A stretch of 11,836 nt of DNA from an uncultured Prevotella sp. (lineage in GTDB: Bacteria > Bacteroidota > Bacteroidia > Bacteroidales > Bacteroidaceae), in assembly GCA_945827565.1 (NCBI GenBank), contig CALZNR010000012.1, positions 1 to 11,836 of the forward strand. The letters run 5' to 3'. Below, piece by piece: positions 7,344-11,836 of the stretch. A model generated the notes under the pieces. That model saw nothing but the letters and a program-made list of their open reading frames with translations. It did not search any database and had not been told where the DNA came from. The position numbers and the translations under genes are program-made. Numbering within the stretch: the stretch's first letter is position 1; the number at the start of each line of letters is the position of its first letter.

Positions 7344-7586
7344 TTATATGCGCAAAATCCTCATGGCAGATTCTGCAAACTTCAGCACAATGGCAACACA
7401 TATCAACATGGTGCTCATTTCCCTGTTATAGAAGTAGCACACCATGCCTGCAACAGCCACAAGTATGAACAGCAGGTTCAGCACATTCCTGATGATAGCA
7501 ATGGTGTGTCTGAGTTTCTCTTTGCGCCTTTCTCCTTCTCGGGAGAATCGGGAACCGTTGTCAGGATAATCGTGGGGTGTTGTCAT
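7344..7586 (-). CDS. Small two-helix membrane protein
   Basis: An 80-aa protein with no family I recognise. Residues 1-30 are hydrophilic and strongly basic near the end (REGERRKEKLRH). Two membrane spans follow at about 33-53 and 57-76, joined by a very short turn (NREMS), so it should be a hairpin with both ends in the cytoplasm. It starts at an ATGA overlap with the stop of the DUF4468 gene and ends 11 nt before the porin start, so the three are almost certainly one transcript with coupled translation. Its tight placement between two exported-protein genes hints at an envelope role, but nothing in the sequence names it. Confidence 0.82.
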   Translation of the reverse strand: MTTPHDYPDNGSRFSREGERRKEKLRHTIAIIRNVLNLLFILVAVAGMVCYFYNREMSTMLICVAIVLKFAESAMRILRI

Positions 7587-8191
7587 GAATTTAACAGCTT
7601 TTCAAACCTACTGAATATATAATCTTTTCTGTCTATGGTCTTCTTTCTGAATTTGCCTGAAACGCGCGATAGTTTTTCCTTGCTCTTCTTCAAGCCATAT
7701 TCATCGGTTATCCATTCCTCTGCCTTGTAGGCCATGGGATGGCGCTCTTCATCATACAGGTAGTATATCCTGGTCATGGTCACCTCTGCCTTGCCGTCAG
7801 CGCATTTCACCATCAGATTGAACATCAGGCGTGTTCTGTCCAGTACCAAGGGCTTGTTTTTGAATACCAGCCACTCCTGATAGTAAGCTCCAAGCTCTCC
7901 GCTCTCTTTGCTCTCGCGAATCATTTGGCTTTGGTCAAACTGATTTTTCTCTTTGGTCATTCGCAACATCTCCTTATGCAGGATGTCATAGATTTCAGAG
8001 GCCGTGTGCTTTGGTGCGGCAATCACCGTAGAGAATACCACTTTGCCGTCAACTACAGGAACCGCTCCTGCAAGATACTTGGCATCGGGGTTTACTGCTG
8101 ACTGAGTTTGCTCAACTTCTTCCCACGTGTTCTGAGCCTCTATGTGCATCATGGGCAGCAAGGCAAAGGATAGAGCCAAAAGTGCTTTCAT
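7583..8191 (-). CDS. DUF4468 domain secreted protein
   Basis: A 202-aa exported protein whose body matches, from memory, the Bacteroidetes DUF4468 family of unknown function. Signal peptide MKALLALSFALLPMMHIEAQ fits signal peptidase I cleavage after Ala19. The domain starts near VPVVDGKVVFSTVIAAPKHT, continues through a helical stretch and closes with TMTRIYYLYDEE. The C-terminus is very basic (KKSKEKLSRVSGKFRKKTIDRK). The frame runs 55 codons further up, but I chose the ATG at 8191: it gives the signal peptide, and a promoter box (8237-8230) lies within the longer version. First gene of the leftward run; its stop overlaps the next start (ATGA). Confidence 0.85.
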   Translation of the reverse strand: MKALLALSFALLPMMHIEAQNTWEEVEQTQSAVNPDAKYLAGAVPVVDGKVVFSTVIAAPKHTASEIYDILHKEMLRMTKEKNQFDQSQMIRESKESGELGAYYQEWLVFKNKPLVLDRTRLMFNLMVKCADGKAEVTMTRIYYLYDEERHPMAYKAEEWITDEYGLKKSKEKLSRVSGKFRKKTIDRKDYIFSRFEKLLNS

Positions 8192-8229
8192 TGTGTGATG
8201 GATTATTTTATCTGCATTGTAAATTTTTG

Positions 8230-8237
8230 CAAAATTA
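8230..8237 (-). promoter_or_regulatory. -7 box for the DUF4468-porin operon
   Basis: On the minus strand TAATTTTG matches TAnnTTTG exactly. It would start transcription near 8223 and leave a leader of about 30 nt before the chosen ATG at 8191. No good -33 TTTG lies at the expected 19-20 nt spacing, so the call rests on the -7 box and its position. Confidence 0.6.
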
Positions 8238-8408
8238 TAAAACAATCTATTGAAAAGAGAATGGAGCATAGAAACTTTACAATATTTTAACCTGCATGGC
8301 TCCTCTGGCTCTGTCGTAAGTAGGGCGGCTTCCTTTGGACGTGTGCAAAAAAACAAGAAGTGTTTGCTTTTAAATGCGTTTTCGTTCTTCTATGTAAATA
8401 AAAAAACG

Positions 8409-8416
8409 TAACTTTG
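8409..8416 (+). promoter_or_regulatory. -7 box for the 212-aa gene
   Basis: TAACTTTG fits the Bacteroidetes TAnnTTTG consensus and lies 34 nt before the ATG at 8451, in an A-rich leader typical of the phylum. The -33 region (around 8385-8389, TTCTT) is weak. The same octamer occurs ahead of the zapA operon. Confidence 0.65.
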
Positions 8417-8450
8417 CGGGCAAGTTTCAAAAAACAAAGTAAATATACAG

Positions 8451-9089
8451 ATGAGCATATTTTCCAAATTATTCAAGAAGAATAGCGATGAGACACCAAA
8501 AGCAGGTGGTATAGAGGATTTTATGACCTTGATACGCGTGTATTTTCAGGCTGCTTTGGCTGCCGACTTAGGTATTTCAAATCTTGCAGCACTGCCCGAT
8601 TTGCGTGTGTTCAAGACCACGCTGCATGTGCCCACCGTCAATAATAAACTGGGAGTGGGCGAGCGTTCCAAGTGCAAGAAGATGCTGAAAGACATTTATA
8701 ATCTTGATGACGATTTCTTCAAAGAGATAGACAAGAGTATTCGCAAGCGTTGCCGTAAGTTGCAGGATGTACAGCCCTATATGATACAGTTCCAGGGCTT
8801 CTCGCAAGACCTGATGATGCTGATGGGCAACCTGATGAAGTACAAATTGCGCCTGCCGGGCTTTATGAAGAAGGCCATGTATGCCATGACCGAAAAGACT
8901 GTGGGACAGATCTTTACCAAGAACGATTTCACCGATCCTGGAGTAATCAAGACGGTGCTACAGGTAAGGGAGTATGCACGCCGACTGGAGTTTAGTCAGG
9001 CGTGGATCACGCGCTTTGTATATACTGTGGTGATGCTTGCCAAGAAGGAGCCAAAGACGCAAGATAACGCTACTAACGGAAAGAAATAG
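8451..9089 (+). CDS. Conserved-looking soluble protein of unknown function
   Basis: A 212-aa protein I do not recognise. It has no signal peptide and no clear membrane span, so it is probably cytoplasmic. It is largely helical and basic: a lysine-rich N-terminus (SKLFKKNS), a charged central region (about 75-105, including KSIRKRCRKL), a methionine-rich helix at about 120-147 (DLMMLMGNLMKYK, then FMKKAMYAM), and a short hydrophobic run near the end (WITRFVYTVVMLAKK). The ATG at 8451 is preceded by an A-rich leader and a TAACTTTG box. Codon use and base composition match the neighbours. It appears monocistronic: 93 nt with a second promoter separate it from the coiled-coil gene. No catalytic motif is visible. 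Confidence 0.82.
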   Translation: MSIFSKLFKKNSDETPKAGGIEDFMTLIRVYFQAALAADLGISNLAALPDLRVFKTTLHVPTVNNKLGVGERSKCKKMLKDIYNLDDDFFKEIDKSIRKRCRKLQDVQPYMIQFQGFSQDLMMLMGNLMKYKLRLPGFMKKAMYAMTEKTVGQIFTKNDFTDPGVIKTVLQVREYARRLEFSQAWITRFVYTVVMLAKKEPKTQDNATNGKK

Positions 9090-9096
9090 CATGACT

Positions 9097-9139
9097 GGCG
9101 GGGTTAAAAATGCTTAATTTTTATTTTGCAATCCCTGCC
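9097..9139 (+). terminator. Possible weak terminator or hairpin
   Basis: After the 212-aa gene, GGCGGGG (9097-9103) can pair with CCCTGCC (9133-9139, one G-U pair). This closes a 29-nt loop that itself contains AAAAAT/ATTTTT. Only a short T run follows, so termination would be inefficient. Confidence 0.35.
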
Positions 9140-9155
9140 TTTCAAACAAAAAGCA

Positions 9156-9163
9156 TAACTTTG
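9156..9163 (+). promoter_or_regulatory. -7 box for the coiled-coil/zapA/rny operon
   Basis: TAACTTTG matches TAnnTTTG and lies 19 nt before the GTG start at 9183, so the leader would be only about a dozen bases. The -33 element is not clear. No comparable box is visible in the short gaps before zapA or rny, so this is the likely main promoter for all three genes. Confidence 0.62.
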
Positions 9164-9182
9164 TAAAATAATCGGAGTTGGA

Positions 9183-9479
9183 GTGAATGCACATGAACAA
9201 CAAATAGCGCTCTTCCAGACCAGGGTGAGGCAGATGATTCTTCGCTTTGAACAATTGAGCAAAGAAAACGAAGAGCTATACGTTATGCTCGATAATGCCG
9301 AGAAAACTATGGAAGAACTGCGCAGCGAAGTGGCTCAAAAGCAAAAAGCATACGACTCCTTAAAAATGGCAAAGATGATTGAGATTACAGACGGCGACTT
9401 GGAAAATGCCCGTACTCGATTGTCTAAGCTGATTCGAGACGTGAACAAATGTATTGCGGTCTTGACAGAACAGAAGTAA
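9183..9479 (+). CDS. Small coiled-coil protein encoded upstream of zapA
   Basis: A 98-aa, highly charged helical protein. Residues about 5-60 show heptad-like spacing of Leu, Met, Val and Ile among Glu and Lys (QMILRFEQLSKENEELYVML onward). A second helix covers about 72-95 (ENARTRLSKLIRDVNKCIAVL). It probably forms a coiled coil. It ends 6 nt before zapA and shares its promoter, so a ZapB-like role at the FtsZ ring, or regulation of ZapA, is a reasonable guess from position and shape; I see no sequence signature proving it. The start is GTG at 9183: the frame has no usable ATG before the conserved-looking QIALFQTRV, and the ATG at 9193 is in another frame and stops after five codons. Confidence 0.8.
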   Translation: MNAHEQQIALFQTRVRQMILRFEQLSKENEELYVMLDNAEKTMEELRSEVAQKQKAYDSLKMAKMIEITDGDLENARTRLSKLIRDVNKCIAVLTEQK

Positions 9480-9485
9480 TATCGG

Positions 9486-9797
9486 ATGGCAGATCAGAAT
9501 AGCGAAAAACTACACATCAGGCTTCATGTATATGATGAGGAGATAGAAGTGGTGGTCAACCGCTCCGAAGAAGAGTTTTATCGCGCTGCCGGAAAACTGA
9601 TAACCGACAGGTACAATACCTATGCCAAGTTGTATAAAGGGCGTAAAAGCGACCATACAATTGCGCTGATGGCTATGATTGATATCGCATTCAGGTATCA
9701 GAAGGAGCGTGCAAGAAATGATGTGGCTCCTTTTATGGATGTTCTCACAAGTCTGACCGAAGAGATTGAAGTCGCTCTCGGAGAAAAAAAGAAGTAG
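9486..9797 (+). CDS. zapA: Cell division protein ZapA
   Basis: ZapA binds and bundles FtsZ filaments and stabilises the division ring in the cytoplasm. The 103-aa product is family length. Its N-terminal globular part carries the typical pattern LHIRLHVYDEEIEVVVNRSE (9-28), followed by the helix EEFYRAAGKLITDRYNTY and the central HTIALMAMIDIAFRYQKE stretch (57-74), which corresponds to the conserved ALMAALNIAxxL-type helix. The C-terminal coiled coil (about 80-99) mediates oligomerisation. It lies 6 nt after the coiled-coil gene and 52 nt before rny. Nothing is unusual. Confidence 0.92.
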   Translation: MADQNSEKLHIRLHVYDEEIEVVVNRSEEEFYRAAGKLITDRYNTYAKLYKGRKSDHTIALMAMIDIAFRYQKERARNDVAPFMDVLTSLTEEIEVALGEKKK

Positions 9798-9849
9798 AAA
9801 CCTAAAAGACTGAGAACATTTTATTCATTTCAAATATCAAAATAAATTT

Positions 9850-11385
9850 ATGGGTATAATCGTAATTGTCACCATCATAGGTACCCTTGTGGGTGGCTTG
9901 GTAGGATATGGAATTTTCCGCTATGTGCTTAAAGGAAAATACCAGCAGATGATGCGCACCGCAGAAAAAGAGGCTGAGGTGCTCAAAGAGAAAAAAATGC
10001 TTGAAGTAAAGGAGAAATTCCTTAACAAGAAAAGTGAACTTGAGAAAGAGGCTCAAGCTCGTAACCAGCACTTCCAGCAGACCGAGAACAAACTGAAACA
10101 GCGAGAGATTACCATCAATCAGCGTCAAGAGGAGCAAAACAGGCGCAAAAGTGAGTTGGATAATCAGCAGAATCGCATAGACAACGAGAAAAAACTGTTG
10201 CAAATCAAACACGAGGAGCTGGAGAAGATGCAGCTTCAAGAGCGTGCCAAACTGGAGGAACTCTCAGGACTGAGCGCAGAAGAGGCCAAGCAGAGATTGG
10301 TAGAAGCCATGAAAGATGAGGCAAAGACAGACGCCCAGAGCTATATCAATGAGATTATGGACGAGGCTAAACTTAATGCCAATGCTCAGGCTCGCAAGAT
10401 TGTGATTCAGACCATCCAGCGTGTTGCCACGGAAACTGCCATCGAAAACAGCGTCAGTGTGTTCCACATAGACAACGACGAGGTAAAGGGAAGAATCATT
10501 GGTCGTGAGGGGCGAAATATCCGTGCTTTGGAAGCTGCTACCGGTGTGGAGATCGTGGTTGATGATACTCCAGAGGCTATCGTTATCAGTGCCTTCGATC
10601 CTATCCGCAGAGAGGTGTGCCGCTTGGCGCTCCACCAGTTGGTTACCGATGGTCGTATCCACCCCGCACGTATCGAAGAGGTGGTGCAAAAGGTGAAAAA
10701 ACAACTTGAGAACGAGGTAATAGAGATTGGAAAGCGAACCACCATCGATTTGGGCATCCACGGATTGCATCCCGAACTGGTGCGCATCGTGGGAAAGATG
10801 AAATATCGCAGCTCCTACGGTCAGAACCTGTTGCAGCATGCACGTGAAACAGCCAACCTCTGTGCTGTTATGGCATCAGAGTTGGGACTGAATCCCAAGA
10901 AAGCAAAGCGTGCTGGCTTGCTCCATGATATTGGTAAGGTGCCCGATGAGGAAAGCGAACTTCCCCACGCTCTGTATGGCGCCAAATTGGCAGAGAAGTA
11001 CAAGGAAAAACCTGATATCTGCAATGCCATCGCCGCTCACCACGACGAGTGCGAGATGAACACTCTCTTGGCTCCTATTGTTCAGATATGCGATGCCATC
11101 AGTGGCGCTCGTCCTGGTGCCCGTCGTGAGATTGTAGAGGCTTACATCAAGCGCTTAAACGATTTGGAGGCAATAGCCATGAGTTATCCAGGAGTGACCA
11201 AGACCTACGCTATTCAGGCTGGTCGTGAACTTCGTGTCATTGTTGGTGCCGACAAGATGGACGATGCTTCTACCGAAGCACTGTCGGGCGAGATTGCCAA
11301 CAAGATCCAGAACGAGATGACCTATCCCGGACAGGTGAAGATCACGGTAATCCGCGAAACACGCAGTGTGGCATACGCCAAGTAA
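9850..11385 (+). CDS. rny: Ribonuclease Y
   Basis: A membrane-anchored endoribonuclease that initiates mRNA decay in bacteria. The 511-aa product has all domains in order: an N-terminal membrane anchor (about 2-22, [20 protein letters not shown]), a long charged coiled coil (about 30-180), a KH RNA-binding domain with [12 protein letters not shown] at 214-225, and an HD hydrolase domain with the catalytic LLHDIGK (His359-Asp360), AAHHDE (396-400) and Asp415 in [16 protein letters not shown]. It ends with the conserved [10 protein letters not shown]. The length matches family members of about 510-520 aa. It follows zapA by 52 nt with no terminator between, so division and RNA-decay genes share a transcript. 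The ATG is preceded by AAAATAAATTT, with no Shine-Dalgarno, as is normal for Bacteroidetes. A terminator lies 81 nt after the stop. Confidence 0.97.
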   Translation: MGIIVIVTIIGTLVGGLVGYGIFRYVLKGKYQQMMRTAEKEAEVLKEKKMLEVKEKFLNKKSELEKEAQARNQHFQQTENKLKQREITINQRQEEQNRRKSELDNQQNRIDNEKKLLQIKHEELEKMQLQERAKLEELSGLSAEEAKQRLVEAMKDEAKTDAQSYINEIMDEAKLNANAQARKIVIQTIQRVATETAIENSVSVFHIDNDEVKGRIIGREGRNIRALEAATGVEIVVDDTPEAIVISAFDPIRREVCRLALHQLVTDGRIHPARIEEVVQKVKKQLENEVIEIGKRTTIDLGIHGLHPELVRIVGKMKYRSSYGQNLLQHARETANLCAVMASELGLNPKKAKRAGLLHDIGKVPDEESELPHALYGAKLAEKYKEKPDICNAIAAHHDECEMNTLLAPIVQICDAISGARPGARREIVEAYIKRLNDLEAIAMSYPGVTKTYAIQAGRELRVIVGADKMDDASTEALSGEIANKIQNEMTYPGQVKITVIRETRSVAYAK

Positions 11386-11457
11386 GCGTCTTTGCCGTGA
11401 AGGCGATGCGGTGTGATGAGTTGAAACAACACACAAACAAACTTTAAATAACCTAAC

Positions 11458-11538
11458 ATGCAAGTGGGGTGTGACGTCTTAGGATGTTGCACCCTTTTTC
11501 TTTGTTTCTCCTTTCTTTGGTTTGCATTTCTATCTTGA
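11458..11538 (+). CDS. Possible 26-codon ORF across the rny terminator
   Basis: An ATG at 11458 follows an A/C-rich leader (acacaaacaaactttaaata) and opens a 26-codon frame beginning MQVGCDVLGCC and continuing with hydrophobic and aromatic residues (LWFAFLS) to TGA. Its codons 4-12 form the terminator hairpin and the T-tract encodes its Phe/Leu run. The hydrophobic character is therefore what any frame through a T-rich tract would give, and chance is the simplest explanation. It could instead be a leader peptide whose translation alters termination. Confidence 0.15.
   Translation: MQVGCDVLGCCTLFLCFSFLWFAFLS
11467..11499 (+). terminator. Rho-independent terminator of the zapA-rny operon
   Basis: GGGTGTGACGTC (11467-11478) pairs with GATGTTGCACCC (11483-11494) across the tetraloop TTAG. 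This gives a 12-bp stem with three G-U pairs, followed by five T residues and a further T-rich tract. It lies 81 nt after the rny stop and should end the operon transcript. Confidence 0.88.
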
Positions 11539-11836
11539 ACTTGCACTTGCTTGTTGAATTTGCAGTTTGTTTAATTCTGTTAAATCAATAAGCATTTGAG
11601 ACGTGAAATGTTAAACTGCATATTTATGCAATTTCGTTCTGAGCCACTTTTTTCTCGCTGTGGACTATAATGAAGCCCACAGGGAGATCGTTCGTTAGAA
11701 CGAAAATCTCAAAATGAACACTGATTATCAAGTAGTTGCAAGTCTAAAAAGCGAGGATTATTGACCAGTATAGTATCTAATTGACATGAAAACTGTTCAC
11801 TTTTTCGCTTTTTATCCTCACAATCTGCCCAAAATT
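11500..11836. other. Right-edge non-coding region rich in inverted repeats
   Basis: I find no convincing gene in these 337 bases. They contain several inverted repeats: TGCAT/ATGCA (11617-11630) inside ACGTGAAAT/ATTTCGT (11601-11637); CTGTGG/CCACAG (11658-11682); a hairpin TCGTTC-GTTA-GAACGA (11688-11703) extended by GAGA/TCTC around a three-base bulge; TTTCGTTCT (11632-11640) complementary to AGAACGAAA (11697-11705); and AAAAAGCGA (11746-11754) complementary to TCGCTTTTT (11805-11813). Several pairings exclude each other. The region may be a structured RNA, or the leader or promoter region of a gene beyond the edge. No TAnnTTTG box is seen on either strand. Confidence 0.45.

Larger units (their letters stand above)
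8192..8450. other. Divergent intergenic region
   Basis: These 259 bases separate the leftward DUF4468 operon from the rightward 212-aa gene. Each side has its own -7 box (8237-8230 leftward, 8409-8416 rightward). Between them, about 8280-8345 is more GC-rich and is open on the minus strand as an upstream extension of the DUF4468 frame (FFCTRPKEAALL...), but it does not look like protein. I find no tRNA, long inverted repeat or terminator here. Confidence 0.6.

Noticed and set aside
8192..8356. A longer DUF4468 protein starting at 8356.
   Set aside because: The extra 55 residues would bury the signal peptide, and the promoter box lies inside them.
9798..9849. A 6S RNA next to zapA, as in proteobacteria.
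   Set aside because: The zapA-rny gap is only 52 nt, too short for a 6S RNA of about 180 nt.
9802..10839. Minus-strand frames of 145 and 191 aa opposite rny.
   Set aside because: The Leu/Phe-rich sequence is what antisense to a Lys/Glu coiled coil produces, and rny is complete on the plus strand.
1..11836. Mobile element, CRISPR array, toxin-antitoxin or defence system.
   Set aside because: I found no transposase, integrase, regular spaced repeats, terminal inverted repeats or defence-type domains; tRNA-Asp shows no repeated 3' segment that would mark an integration site.

Overview
The window looks like ordinary chromosome from a Bacteroidales bacterium, most likely the Prevotella/Bacteroides group. 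The evidence is four copies of the Bacteroidetes -7 promoter box (TAnnTTTG), start codons preceded by A-rich stretches rather than Shine-Dalgarno sequences, a PF14121-type putative porin, a DUF4468 secreted protein, and a tRNA gene with no encoded CCA. I see no phage, insertion sequence, CRISPR array or defence module.

Left part, minus strand. From right to left a long colinear run reads: DUF4468 secreted protein, 80-aa two-helix membrane protein, large outer-membrane porin, the ribosome-assembly GTPase EngB (YsxC/YihA), the recombination mediator RecR, a four-helix membrane protein, a family 2 glycosyltransferase and a GNAT acetyltransferase. Gaps are 3 to 81 nt, with one 4-nt overlap. Next comes tRNA-Asp(GTC) with its own clear promoter and a strong intrinsic terminator, then a short divergent FolK-like protein overlapping the NAD diphosphatase NudC by ATGA. 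At the left edge is the start of a lipoprotein-like reading frame that stops right after its lipobox.

Middle, 8192-8450. This is a divergent intergenic region with one -7 box facing left (DUF4468 operon) and one facing right (an uncharacterised 212-aa gene).

Right part, plus strand. The 212-aa protein of unknown function stands alone. A second promoter then drives a coiled-coil protein, ZapA (FtsZ-ring associated) and RNase Y (membrane-anchored endoribonuclease). A strong intrinsic terminator ends this unit. The last 337 bases hold no convincing gene but contain several inverted repeats, some mutually exclusive, and may be a structured RNA or the leader of a gene beyond the edge.

Most genes are housekeeping. 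The modest leads are the stopped lipoprotein frame, the eroded FolK-like protein coupled to NudC, the unnamed membrane and soluble proteins, the glycosyltransferase C-terminal extension, and the structured right edge.
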